Below, piece after piece: positions 56,005 through 63,914 of a stretch of 64,000 bases of DNA. Each line of letters begins with the position of its first letter. Position 1 is the stretch's first letter. This stretch comes from Spirochaetota bacterium (GTDB taxonomy: Bacteria > Spirochaetota > Spirochaetia > Sphaerochaetales > Sphaerochaetaceae), in contig JAEXDQ010000052.1 of NCBI GenBank assembly GCA_023401595.1, positions 14,684 through 78,683 of the forward strand, in the 5' to 3' direction. A program made the position numbers and the translations under genes. Under the pieces are notes generated by a model. The model had not been told where the DNA came from. It was given only the letters and a program-made list of their open reading frames with translations, and made no database searches.

Positions 56005-56130
56005 AAAAACTATCCTTGAGATATATAACCTGCAAAACTTTATCATTACAAGAGATGGAATTGACAACAAAGACCCGCCACAGGCTCTCCCTGTCATGAC
56101 AGAACATGGATGACGTCCAAACGAGATTCA

Positions 56131-56200
56131 GCAAGACAAGGCTGAGAACAGCGAACATAGCCGTCTATGTGAGCGCACCGAAAACGCAGTATTGCCGGAA
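56131..56200. repeat. 70-bp element, copy 1
   Basis: Matches 56342-56411 at 65 of 70 positions. It ends TTGCCGG and has a CATAG...CTATG centre, so a single strand can fold into an imperfect hairpin. Confidence 0.9.
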
Positions 56201-56214
56201 ACCCGCCAAACAAG

Positions 56215-56229
56215 AACCGGCGACGCAGG
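56215..56229. repeat. AACCGGCGACGCAGG, copy 1
   Basis: Exact 15-bp match to 56322-56336, lying inside the space between the two 70-bp elements and pointing the same way. Confidence 0.85.
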
Positions 56230-56249
56230 GATGCCGGAAGCCAAGGCGA

Positions 56250-56287
56250 CAAACAGCGGGCGATATTTCTATATGCCCGGCTGTTTG
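56250..56287. repeat. long hairpin inside the repeat cluster
   Basis: CAAACAGC pairs with GCTGTTTG, then GGGC with GCCC (one-base bulge), then ATAT with ATAT. No T run follows, so it is not a plain terminator. Confidence 0.7.
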
Positions 56288-56321
56288 GCAACGCTGAATA
56301 ACGGCGTTCCCGCTAAGCCAC

Positions 56322-56336
56322 AACCGGCGACGCAGG
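56322..56336. repeat. AACCGGCGACGCAGG, copy 2
   Basis: Second copy of the 15-bp word; the preceding CCGCTAAGCCA also resembles bases after the second 70-bp element (TGCTAAGCCAG). Confidence 0.85.
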
Positions 56337-56341
56337 AACCG

Positions 56342-56411
56342 GCAAGACAAGGCTGAGGGCAGCGAGCATAGTAGTCTATGTGAGCGCACCGAAAACGCAG
56401 TATTGCCGGAA
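56342..56411. repeat. 70-bp element, copy 2
   Basis: Same orientation as copy 1, five substitutions, here with a complete CCGGCAA start and TTGCCGG end. It stops 5 bases before the argF stop codon. The remaining 55896-56130 part of the gap holds only the tetR promoter region. Confidence 0.9.
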
Positions 56412-56416
56412 TCCTG

Positions 56417-57421
56417 CTAAGCCAGGGTGGCGACCATGACGGCCTTGATCGTATGCATCCTGTTCTCGGCCTCATCAAACACCACCGAATGCTTGCTTCT
56501 GAACACCTCGTCGGTCACTTCCATTTCGTCAAGTCCGAACTGTTCTTTGACGGCCTTGGCGACACTGGTGTTGAGATCGTGGAACGATGGGAGGCAGTGT
56601 TCGAAGATCACGTTGTCGTTGCCGGAAGCCTTCAACAGGTCCATCGTGACCTGGTAGGGCTTGAGCAACTTGATCCGTTCGGCCATCTTGTCTTCCTCTC
56701 CCATCGAGACCCAGACATCGGTATAGATGATGTCGGCGTCTTTGACGGCCTCGTAGGGATCGGTCGTACAAACGATATGGGAACCGGTGGAGGCGGCTAC
56801 GGGGGCTAGTTCATCGAGCAGTCCTTGCGCGGGATAGAGTTCAGAGGGAGTGGCGACGGTATAGTCCATGCCGACCTTGGCCGCACCGATCATCAACGCA
56901 TTGGCGACGTTATTGCGGCCGTCGCCGACATAGACGAGCTTCATCTCGTTCAAAGGCTTGTCCACATGCTCCATGGCCGTCAGGAAGTCGGCCAGCACCT
57001 GGGTAGGATGATCGTCGTCGGTCAGGCCGTTCCAGACCGGCACGCCGCTGTAGTCGCGTAGATCCTCGACCAGCTTCTGGCTGAACCCGCGGTACTGGAT
57101 GCCGTCGTACATCCGGCCAAGCACTTTGGCGGTATCTTCGATCGATTCCTTCTTTCCCATCTGGCTATTGGTCAGGAACGTCACATGGGCGCCTTCATCA
57201 TATGCGGCCACTTCAAACGCGCAGCGGGTACGTGTGGAGGATTTGTCGAAGATCAGAACGATGTTCTTGCCAACCAACGCACCGTCGCATGTGGCAACGA
57301 CACCGGCTTTCTTCTTCGCCTTCAGCTGACTGGACAATTCCAGCAGATACAAAACCTCCTCCGTGGAGAAGTCCTTCAAAGTCAGAAAGCTCCGACCCTT
57401 GAGGTTGATTTTAGTATTCAT
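56417..57421 (-). CDS. argF: ornithine carbamoyltransferase
   Basis: Makes citrulline from ornithine and carbamoyl phosphate; anabolic in arginine synthesis or catabolic in the arginine deiminase pathway. 334 residues. Carbamoyl phosphate site SSTRTRCAFEVAAYD near 60, DDHPTQVLADF near 138, and the ornithine loop FEHCLPSFHD near 270 are complete. GGAGG is 6 bases before the ATG. No arc or other arg genes are near, but an ARG-box-like operator over the promoter favours arginine control. The stop codon abuts the repeat cluster. Confidence 0.97.
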   Translation of the reverse strand: MNTKINLKGRSFLTLKDFSTEEVLYLLELSSQLKAKKKAGVVATCDGALVGKNIVLIFDKSSTRTRCAFEVAAYDEGAHVTFLTNSQMGKKESIEDTAKVLGRMYDGIQYRGFSQKLVEDLRDYSGVPVWNGLTDDDHPTQVLADFLTAMEHVDKPLNEMKLVYVGDGRNNVANALMIGAAKVGMDYTVATPSELYPAQGLLDELAPVAASTGSHIVCTTDPYEAVKDADIIYTDVWVSMGEEDKMAERIKLLKPYQVTMDLLKASGNDNVIFEHCLPSFHDLNTSVAKAVKEQFGLDEMEVTDEVFRSKHSVVFDEAENRMHTIKAVMVATLA

Positions 57422-57458
57422 GACATTCCTCCGTACCCATTAGGAAATGGTGAGTTTC

Positions 57459-57487
57459 ATCCTATATATTTATGCATGTCATGTCAA
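57459..57487 (-). promoter_or_regulatory. promoter of argF
   Basis: Minus strand TTGACA (perfect), 17 bases, TAGGAT. The expected start lies about 30 bases before the ATG. Palindromic AT-rich boxes overlap it on both sides. Confidence 0.7.
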
Positions 57488-57508
57488 CTATTTATGCATA
57501 AATATACA
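57463..57508. promoter_or_regulatory. ARG-box-like operators of argF
   Basis: TGCATAAATATACA (57495-57508) fits the ArgR half-site pattern TG-N-AT-N4-AT-N-CA. A second site, TGCATAAATATATA on the minus strand (57463-57476), overlaps the -10 box. The word TATTTATGCAT occurs twice 22 bases apart, and 57489-57504 is a perfect 16-bp palindrome. An ArgR/AhrC-type repressor encoded elsewhere is inferred. Confidence 0.5.
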
Positions 57509-57557
57509 TTATTTAGAGGGATTGTGGGGATAAATCAGAATAATCATACATCTGTTT

Positions 57558-58961
57558 CTATCCTTCCGACCGCTCCGGCGACGGGGAGGTGGCCTGCGAA
57601 ACTTCGGGAAGGGAATCAGGTTCAGAGAAGGAAGACCCGGGAAGATTACCGAGCGTCCTGACGGCCTCTTCCGAAGGCAGCACTTCCACCGAACGGAGCT
57701 TCCGTTCTATGGCGCGAGTCCTGACAGACGCATCCTCCAGCGTCCCCGCCGCTTGGGAAAGCTTGGCGCGGGTCTTGTCCAATACATCACCGAACCGCCC
57801 GAATTCGGTCTTCACAGCTCCGAGAATCTTCCATACTTCGCTGGAGCGTTTCTCAATCGCCAACGTCCTGAAGCCCATCTGCAGGCTGTTGAGCATGGCG
57901 CTGAGCGTCGTCGGTCCGGATATCACCACCCGGTATTGCCGTTGCAGCAGATCCACCAGACCAGGAATGCGGAGAACCTCGGCGAACAACCCCTCCACGG
58001 GAAGGAACATGATGGCGAAATCGGTCGTCTGCGGCGGATCGAGATACTTGACGCAGATGTCCTTGGCCTCGGACATGATACGCTTGCGAATCGCCTCCAC
58101 CGCCAGTTCAGCGGCGGCTCCATCAGCCTTGTCCTGGGCGTCCAACAATCGTTCATAGTCTTCTTTGGGGAACTTTGCATCGATAGGAAGCCAGACTGGA
58201 TGGGCGGAGGGATCGCCGACCTCCCGACCGGGAAGCTTGATGGCGAATTCCACCCGGTCGTTGCTGCCGGCCTTCGTAGCCACATTCTTTTCATATTGAT
58301 CGGGAGTCAGAATATCCTCCAGCAACATATCGACCTGGACTTCCCCCCAGTTGCCTCGGCTCTTGATGTTGGTCAGGACGCGTTTCAGATCCCCCACTCC
58401 GGCGGCCAGGTTCTGCATCTCCCCCAACGACCGGTGTACGACTTCAAGCTGATCGCTGACCAGTTTGAACGATTCGCCCAGACGTTGCTCAAGGGTGGAT
58501 TGCAGGCGTTCATCGACCGTCTTGCGCATTTGTTCAAGCCGTTGTTCGTTATCAGTCCGGATATGCTCCAGCTTGGCGTTTACCTGCTCGGTAAGCAGGC
58601 CGGTCTTCGCCTCCATCTGCCCGAGCCGAGTCTCCATGTTCACGGTGAGATTTTTCAACTCGTTGAGCATCGTCAGCTGATATCGGTTCAAGCCCTCCTG
58701 CAGCTCCGACCGGTTCTCGCGATTCTGCTGTAGAACCAGTTTCTGCAACGCCTCCAAGGACTGTGATTGTCCGGCGGAAAGCGCCGACAAAGAGGAAAAC
58801 GACCGCGACAGATCGTCGAAATGCCGCATACGGCCCATGCGATGCAATAATACGCACAGCAGTACGCACCCCACCCCCGCCAACACGATCAGCAGACACA
58901 CGAGAATCAGGAAACCGGTTTCCATCGGCATGATTCCCGTCGTAATTTGTACAGTGTCCAT
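57558..58961 (-). CDS. rmuC: RmuC-family protein
   Basis: 467 residues from MDTVQITTGIMPMETGFLIL, set by GGGAGG 5 bases upstream; the open frame continues 192 bases upstream without support. A membrane helix at about 13-35 is followed by a coiled coil to about 200, then the RmuC domain: KSRGNWGEVQVDMLLEDILT and LPIDAKFPKEDYERLLDAQD, FAIMFLPVEGLFAEVLRIPG near 330. The family is nuclease-like and limits inversion at short repeats in E. coli. A Ser/Glu/Pro-rich tail ends it. Confidence 0.93.
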   Translation of the reverse strand: MDTVQITTGIMPMETGFLILVCLLIVLAGVGCVLLCVLLHRMGRMRHFDDLSRSFSSLSALSAGQSQSLEALQKLVLQQNRENRSELQEGLNRYQLTMLNELKNLTVNMETRLGQMEAKTGLLTEQVNAKLEHIRTDNEQRLEQMRKTVDERLQSTLEQRLGESFKLVSDQLEVVHRSLGEMQNLAAGVGDLKRVLTNIKSRGNWGEVQVDMLLEDILTPDQYEKNVATKAGSNDRVEFAIKLPGREVGDPSAHPVWLPIDAKFPKEDYERLLDAQDKADGAAAELAVEAIRKRIMSEAKDICVKYLDPPQTTDFAIMFLPVEGLFAEVLRIPGLVDLLQRQYRVVISGPTTLSAMLNSLQMGFRTLAIEKRSSEVWKILGAVKTEFGRFGDVLDKTRAKLSQAAGTLEDASVRTRAIERKLRSVEVLPSEEAVRTLGNLPGSSFSEPDSLPEVSQATSPSPERSEG

Positions 58962-59162
58962 TGCAGCCTCCCCGACGTAGAACCTACATCGCCACGACAA
59001 TGTTACCATAGCGGCGACAGAAACGTCCATGATAACAGTACGTACGCCGGCAGACGGACGGACGCTTGAAGCAAAAAAGCCCGATGCTGTTCCGTAGGTA
59101 TGCCGAAACGACGGGCAAAATGAAAAGACACTGGAGGAACGGGACGACCGCAAGACGGTTAT

Positions 59163-59211
59163 AAAAAAAAGAGCTGCCGCAGGTATCTTACGATACCGAC
59201 GATAGCTCTTT
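59163..59211 (-). terminator. intrinsic terminator of met transporter operon
   Basis: Minus strand AAAGAGCT...AGCTCTTT with inner GGTATC / GATACC stem, followed by a run of T. Lies 46 bases after metQ. The remaining 58962-59257 gap contains nothing else recognisable. Confidence 0.85.
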
Positions 59212-59257
59212 CGGACATCCTTTCAGAATAAAGGATGAAAGCATAACAGCTTATGGT

Positions 59258-60061
59258 TTAGAAAACCAGCACGACCTCACCGTTAGGATACCGTTCGGAA
59301 ATGAATTTCCTGACCTCATCGCTCTGCAAAGCCTTGACCAACGCCTGGATGCGGGAATCGTTCTCGTTACCGGACTTTACGGTAATGATATTCACATACG
59401 GGCTATCGGCACCTTCGACAAACAGACCGTCGCGGGTGGCGACCAGACCGGCGGGAATGGCGTAGTTGCCGTTGATCACCGCGGCGTCGACATCCTCAAG
59501 GACACGAGGCAGGGAGGCGGCTTCGATTTCCCTGAATTTCAGATTCAACGGATTCTCGGCGATATTCAGCGGAGTGGCCTCCAGACCGGCGTCAGCGGCG
59601 AGCTTGATCAATCCGGCGCTCTGCAGCAACAGCAGAGAACGGCCCTCATTGGTCGGATCATTCGGAATGGCGACGGTCGCGCCCTGCTTCAGGCCGGAGA
59701 CAGAGGAAACCTTCTTGGAATAGAGGGCCAGAGGCTCGACATGGATGCCGCCGGCGTTGACCAGGTGGAATCCGCGCTCTTTGTTGAAAGAGTCCATATA
59801 AGGAACATGCTGGAAGAAGTTGGCGTCGATCTGGCCGGATTCCAACGCCTCGTTGGGCGTGACATAATCGGTGAACTCTACGACCTTCAAGGTGATGCCC
59901 TGGGCGGCGAGATCGTCGACCACCAGGTTCAGCATCTCGGCGTGGGGTTCAGGGGTAGCTCCGACCTTCAGCTCCTGGGAGGAAGATTCCTTGCTACCGC
60001 CGGCGAAAGCGATGGAAACGGAGATCAAAGCGATCAGCAATACGGCTGTGATTTTTTTCAT
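59258..60061 (-). CDS. metQ: methionine-binding protein MetQ (NlpA family)
   Basis: Periplasmic binding component of the D/L-methionine importer. 267 residues; signal peptide about 1-20 ends AFA-GGSKESS, a signal peptidase I site with no lipobox Cys, unlike most MetQ lipoproteins. Family motifs: LKVGATPEPHAEMLNLV, NEALESGQIDANFFQHVPYM and AIPNDPTNEGRSLLLLQSAG. GGGAG stands 10 bases before the ATG. It is separated from metI by 291 bases carrying a promoter and a Met-rich leader peptide. Confidence 0.96.
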   Translation of the reverse strand: MKKITAVLLIALISVSIAFAGGSKESSSQELKVGATPEPHAEMLNLVVDDLAAQGITLKVVEFTDYVTPNEALESGQIDANFFQHVPYMDSFNKERGFHLVNAGGIHVEPLALYSKKVSSVSGLKQGATVAIPNDPTNEGRSLLLLQSAGLIKLAADAGLEATPLNIAENPLNLKFREIEAASLPRVLEDVDAAVINGNYAIPAGLVATRDGLFVEGADSPYVNIITVKSGNENDSRIQALVKALQSDEVRKFISERYPNGEVVLVF

Positions 60062-60158
60062 GATAATTATACTCCCTCTACTAGATAGTAGTTTCAGATT
60101 AAGCGAACGATAGGATACAATAGATAATTTGGTTGAAAGATATAAATGTGTATGCCCC

Positions 60159-60218
60159 TTAGGGCATCATCATGAGAGACATCATGGACATGTTGGAAAT
60201 GAAAACAAAGCTTCTCAT
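60159..60218 (-). CDS. Met-rich leader peptide upstream of metQ
   Basis: A 19-codon frame: MRSFVFISNMSMMSLMMMP and TAA. Seven of 19 residues are Met, six of them within the last ten. AAGGAG lies exactly 6 bases before the ATG, the best Shine-Dalgarno sequence in the region. It sits in the transcribed leader of metQ on the same strand, about 100 bases before the metQ ATG. Its stop lies in hairpin ATGCCC-TAAG-GGGCAT. This is the classic layout of an amino-acid-sensing leader peptide, where scarce Met-tRNA stalls the ribosome. The mechanism downstream is not clear: no T-tract terminator follows. A codon segment TCTCTC can pair with GAGGGA at the metQ ribosome binding site, so translational control is possible. 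Confidence 0.6.
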   Translation of the reverse strand: MRSFVFISNMSMMSLMMMP

Positions 60219-60235
60219 GTGCCTCTCCTTCCTGT

Positions 60236-60256
60236 AAAAATGCACCTATCTAGGTG
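60236..60256 (-). terminator. weak hairpin with T run after metI
   Basis: Minus strand CACCTA-GA-TAGGTG followed by CATTTTT. It may end part of the metNI transcript or act at the very start of the metQ leader. The stem is short and its loop tight. Confidence 0.4.
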
Positions 60257-60266
60257 GGTTGTTGTG

Positions 60267-60296
60267 AATATACCGCAAAAACGTATTTTTATGCAA
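60267..60296 (-). promoter_or_regulatory. promoter of metQ leader
   Basis: Minus strand TTGCAT, 18 bases, TATATT. The -35 box is part of ATGGCTTGCAT, an 11-bp word also present at the metN promoter. The leader would be about 200 bases. Confidence 0.5.
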
Positions 60297-60352
60297 GCCA
60301 TATTCATTCATTTTATCAAAAGAGACGATACACTGAAAATACGACGGTTTTC

Positions 60353-61015
60353 TCAACGCCTTGCGATCAGTCGCGCGGAAACCCGATTGCCGATCACCTG
60401 GATGATCTCGACCAGAACCAGGATCACGACTACGGAAACAAACAGCACATCGCCACGGAATCGCTGATATCCATATCTGATAGCAAGATCGCCAAGGCCT
60501 CCCCCACCAATCGCGCCAGCCATGGCGGAATATCCGATCAGGTTGATGATCGTCAGCGTAACGCCCGACACCAACGAAGGCATCGCCTCGGGAATCAGGA
60601 CCTTCCAGATGATCTGCGTATTGGTGGATCCCATCGCCCGGGCGGCTTGTACGACCCCGGGATCGACTTCTTTCAAGGACGTTTCAATGATACGGGCCAC
60701 GAACGGAGCCGCCGCTATGGAAAGAGGCACGATCGTCGCCGTAGTACCGATGCTCGTACCGATGATGATACGGGAAAGGGGGAACAGGATGATGATCAGG
60801 ATGATGAACGGAAACGATCTCAGCACGTTCACGATACGTCCCAGCACGCTGTTCAGAATCGGTTTGTGAATCAGGCCGCCCTGCTCCTCGGACGCCGTGA
60901 TACTCAGCAGAATACCGAGGGGAAGCCCGAGCAGCAATGAGAATATAGTGGAAAAAAAGACCATCGCAAGGGTCTCCATGGTGGCTTTTCCCACCAGATA
61001 CCAGATTCCGTTCAT
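60353..61015 (-). CDS. metI: methionine ABC transporter permease MetI
   Basis: 220-residue inner-membrane subunit with five predicted helices. Typical start MNGIWYLVGKATMETLAMVF and EAA-like loop AARAMGSTNTQIIWKVLIPE near 130, then ALPSLVSG-type ending (AMPSLVSGVTLTIINLIGYS). Its ATG overlaps the metN stop region by 4 bases (ATGA). Confidence 0.96.
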   Translation of the reverse strand: MNGIWYLVGKATMETLAMVFFSTIFSLLLGLPLGILLSITASEEQGGLIHKPILNSVLGRIVNVLRSFPFIILIIILFPLSRIIIGTSIGTTATIVPLSIAAAPFVARIIETSLKEVDPGVVQAARAMGSTNTQIIWKVLIPEAMPSLVSGVTLTIINLIGYSAMAGAIGGGGLGDLAIRYGYQRFRGDVLFVSVVVILVLVEIIQVIGNRVSARLIARR

Positions 61016-62034
61016 CTTACGGCCTCCTCGACAATGACACCCTGTTTTCTCAGTTCGGCGACGACATCCTCAACGGTCTTGTCATCTCCCGATATGTCGC
61101 AGATCAACGTACCGATCTCTTCTCCGCCGACATGCTGGACGCCGCCGGCGCGGATGTTGAACTCGACGCCCATGTCACGGCTGAGACGGCTCAGGACGGG
61201 AGTATCGGTCACATTGCCCCGGAACCGGAAGATATACCGGCCGCCCTCGGAAGACCATCGGACGATATCATCGTAGTCATCGTCCTCCTGAGGAGTCGCA
61301 TCGACGGAAACGAGGTGAGCCAGGAAATCCTTCGTGACTTCGCTGGACGGATGGGCGAAGATATCGGCGACCGTCCCCTGCTCCACGACACGGCCGTCGT
61401 TCAGTACGGCAACCAGGTCGCAGCTGTCACGGACGACTTCCATCTGATGGGTGATCATGACCACGGTCAGATTCATCTTCTGCTGTATCCTCTTGATCAG
61501 GCCGAGGATCGAACGGGTCGTCTGCGGATCGAGGGCGCTGGTGGCTTCGTCGCAGAACAGAATGTCGGGATTGCAGGCGAGGGCGCGCGCGATAGCCACA
61601 CGTTGTTTCTGGCCTCCGCTCAGGGTACTGATAGGAGCGTCGCCTCGGCCTTCAAGATCGACTAGGGAGAGCAGCTCATCGACACGATTGGCAATCTCGT
61701 CCTTCTTCATACCGCAGATTTCCATTGGATAGGCGATATTCTCCCCTGCGGTACGGGACGAAAAGAGGTTGAAGTTCTGGAAGATCATGCCGATACGGCG
61801 ACGGCGTTGGATCAGCCGGTCCTTCGGAAGATCATCGACACGGGCATCGTCATAATATACTTTGCCGGAATCGGGTTTCTCCAACAGGCTGATCAACCGG
61901 ACCAGCGTCGATTTACCGGCTCCGCTGCGACCGATGATCCCGAACACGGTGTTCGTGGGAATCGTGAGACTGACATTATTTACCGCATGCAGTTTTCCAT
62001 ATGAACGCTGCAGGTTTTCCAAACGTATCCGCAT
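61012..62034 (-). CDS. metN: methionine ABC transporter ATPase MetN
   Basis: 340 residues from MRIRLENLQRSYGKLHAVNN; the open frame extends 105 bases further without a ribosome binding site and across the promoter. Walker A GRSGAGKSTL near 38, ABC signature LSGGQKQRVAIARAL near 140, and Walker B DILFCDEATSALDPQT near 160. The C-terminal NIL domain (about 265-340) is present; in MetN homologues it binds Met and inhibits transport at high internal Met. First gene of metN-metI. Confidence 0.96.
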   Translation of the reverse strand: MRIRLENLQRSYGKLHAVNNVSLTIPTNTVFGIIGRSGAGKSTLVRLISLLEKPDSGKVYYDDARVDDLPKDRLIQRRRRIGMIFQNFNLFSSRTAGENIAYPMEICGMKKDEIANRVDELLSLVDLEGRGDAPISTLSGGQKQRVAIARALACNPDILFCDEATSALDPQTTRSILGLIKRIQQKMNLTVVMITHQMEVVRDSCDLVAVLNDGRVVEQGTVADIFAHPSSEVTKDFLAHLVSVDATPQEDDDYDDIVRWSSEGGRYIFRFRGNVTDTPVLSRLSRDMGVEFNIRAGGVQHVGGEEIGTLICDISGDDKTVEDVVAELRKQGVIVEEAVR

Positions 62035-62110
62035 ACTTCCTGATTCCCTTCCTGTCGCTTGAAATCGTTCCATCCGAAACACTAAAGAACCAAACCGGAT
62101 GTTCTTTGGA

Positions 62111-62139
62111 ATCATAGTCAAATGCAAGCCATTCTGCAA
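62111..62139 (-). promoter_or_regulatory. promoter of metN
   Basis: Minus strand TTGCAG, 17 bases, TATGAT. The spacer contains ATGGCTTGCAT, shared with the metQ leader promoter. No S-box or other SAM riboswitch fits in the short leader. Confidence 0.5.
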
Positions 62140-62155
62140 GAGTCAGGAAGTATGC

Positions 62156-62161
62156 TATCAT
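62156..62161 (+). promoter_or_regulatory. -10 box of MATE gene, leaderless geometry
   Basis: TATCAT, then exactly six bases to the ATG. No convincing -35 box was found, so this is a weak call. Confidence 0.35.
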
Positions 62162-62167
62162 CAAACT

Positions 62168-63631
62168 ATGGCAAAAGATGGGAAAGGGCATGCGGCCGGA
62201 CGGAAGCATGATGAAGCATATGGTTTTTCCGATGTTCCGAACATCGACCAGGGCAGATTGAACAAACGGACTTCGCGCCAAGTCGCGAACCGCGGGGATA
62301 TGACTACCGGAGACATCACCAGGACGATGCTGGTGTTCGCCGTACCGATGATTCTTGGAAATCTTCTCCAGCAGTGCTACAACATAGCCGATACGTTGAT
62401 CGTCGGCAGGTTTCTTGGCGCAGGGGCTCTAGCCGCGGTCGGTTCCGCATACACGCTGATGGTATTCCTTACGTCGATACTGCTGGGGCTCTCCATGGGA
62501 AGCGGTGCCGTCTTTTCCATCCGGTTCGGGGAGAAGAACCCGGACAGACTGCGAAACAGCATCTTCATCTCTTTCATACTGATCAGCATGGTCACGATAG
62601 CGCTGACCTCGTTCTCCATACTCTGTATCGACGGTATCCTTCGCTTGCTGAGGGTTCCCGCCGATATCTATCCAGTGATGAAGGAATATGTACGAATCAT
62701 CTTCTACGGGATCGTCTTCACGTTCCTCTACAACTACTTCGCATGTCTGCTGCGGGCCGTCGGGGATTCCATCACGCCGTTGGTGTTCCTCGCGATCTCG
62801 ACAGTGGTCAACATAGTCCTGGATATCGTGCTGATCGTCGTGTATCATATGGGTGTCGGAGGAGCCGCCCTAGCGACAGTGATCGCCCAAGCTCTCGCAG
62901 GAATAGGTATCGCCATCCATGTACTGTTCAGATACCCAGAGCTTCGCGTCAAAAAACGGGATATGAAATTCTCGAAGAAGACGCTTCAGGACATAGGGCA
63001 ATCCTCTTCCTTGACCTGTATCCAGCAGTCAGTGATGAATTTCGGCATACTGATGGTCCAGGGACTGGTCAACAGTTTCGGGACCGTAGTCATGGCGGCT
63101 TTCGCAGCGGCAGTCAAAATCGATTCCTTCGCCTATATGCCGGTGCAAGACCTGGGCAACGCATTCTCTACGTTCGTAGCCCAGAACCACGGAGCTGGAC
63201 GCTCCGACCGGATCAGGGAGGGTATCAAGAGGATCTCGATCGCGACCTTCCTGTTCTGCATTGCCGTCGGCACGTTGGTGTTTTTGTTCGCCGAACCGTT
63301 GACAAGGATCTTCATAGACGCGGGAGAGGTTGAAATCATCTCAATCAGCGTCCAGTATCTCAGGGTTGTGGCGCCGTTCTATTTCGGTATCGGAATTCTC
63401 TTCCTCTTGTACGGCTTCTACCGAGCGTTGCTCCGTCCCGGCATGTCGTTGATTCTGACGCTCATATCATTAGGAACGAGAGTGGCGCTGGCCTATGCGC
63501 TGGCGGCTGTTCCCACGATAGGCGTCGTCGGCATCTGGTGGGCGATTCCGATAGGCTGGGCGTTGGCGGACTGCACGGGCATAGGCTATTACCTGCGAAA
63601 CAAGAAGAAATTGTTGAATCACCACGCATAG
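62168..63631 (+). CDS. MATE-family efflux transporter
   Basis: 487 residues with twelve predicted helices. The first reads MLVFAVPMILGNLLQQCYNI then ADTLIVGRFLGAGALAAVGS, the DinF/NorM-type MATE signature; the second half repeats it (TCIQQSVMNFGILMVQGLVN and FAAAVKIDSFAYMPVQDLGN). It exports drugs or metabolites with Na+ or H+ antiport; substrate unknown. The first 44 residues are polar and outside the family. The internal ATG at 62300 (MTTGDITRT) would give a typical 443-residue protein, so the start is uncertain; the -10 box favours the upstream one. Confidence 0.9.
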   Translation: MAKDGKGHAAGRKHDEAYGFSDVPNIDQGRLNKRTSRQVANRGDMTTGDITRTMLVFAVPMILGNLLQQCYNIADTLIVGRFLGAGALAAVGSAYTLMVFLTSILLGLSMGSGAVFSIRFGEKNPDRLRNSIFISFILISMVTIALTSFSILCIDGILRLLRVPADIYPVMKEYVRIIFYGIVFTFLYNYFACLLRAVGDSITPLVFLAISTVVNIVLDIVLIVVYHMGVGGAALATVIAQALAGIGIAIHVLFRYPELRVKKRDMKFSKKTLQDIGQSSSLTCIQQSVMNFGILMVQGLVNSFGTVVMAAFAAAVKIDSFAYMPVQDLGNAFSTFVAQNHGAGRSDRIREGIKRISIATFLFCIAVGTLVFLFAEPLTRIFIDAGEVEIISISVQYLRVVAPFYFGIGILFLLYGFYRALLRPGMSLILTLISLGTRVALAYALAAVPTIGVVGIWWAIPIGWALADCTGIGYYLRNKKKLLNHHA

Positions 63632-63851
63632 AAGTCACTTGACAGATGCCAGCAACGAATATCCACCTCCGACGGAATCTTTCGACGGAATCTTTCAGGA
63701 AAGTTGATAGGATAACACAGATACCACAGATACTAGCCGACGTCCGCCGAGTACAACGTGCGATGGAGGCCGCGTCTGGAAAGCAGGACGGCAAACCGTC
63801 CGGGACGCCGCGGGCCATCCGGCGCGCGTGGCGTGCAGGTGCGTGGGGACG

Positions 63852-63881
63852 AAAAAAGAGGGGCCCCTGGAAGGGGCCCCC
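63852..63881 (-). terminator. terminator of rRNA operon
   Basis: Minus strand GGGGCCCCT-TCC-AGGGGCCCC, then TCTTTTTT: a very strong intrinsic terminator about 35 bases after the 5S gene. The 63632-63851 gap before it holds only a short duplicated word CGACGGAATCTTT. Confidence 0.92.
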
Positions 63882-63914
63882 GGCGCGCCAGTGGGCGCGT
63901 GAGGAAAAAGGAAA

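Noticed and set aside
58962..59153. 64-codon N-terminal extension of rmuC
   Set aside because: The extension is Ser/Arg-rich and lacks a ribosome binding site; GGGAGG stands directly before the internal ATG, which begins with the expected membrane helix.
60171..60236. 21-codon plus-strand frame opposite the Met leader peptide
   Set aside because: It has no ribosome binding site and is antisense to the better-supported leader frame; its Met codons result from the CAT/ATG symmetry of the region.
62035..62167. SAM riboswitch or T-box before metN
   Set aside because: The space is 133 bases, shared with a divergent gene, and no S-box core, T-box sequence or terminator pair was seen.
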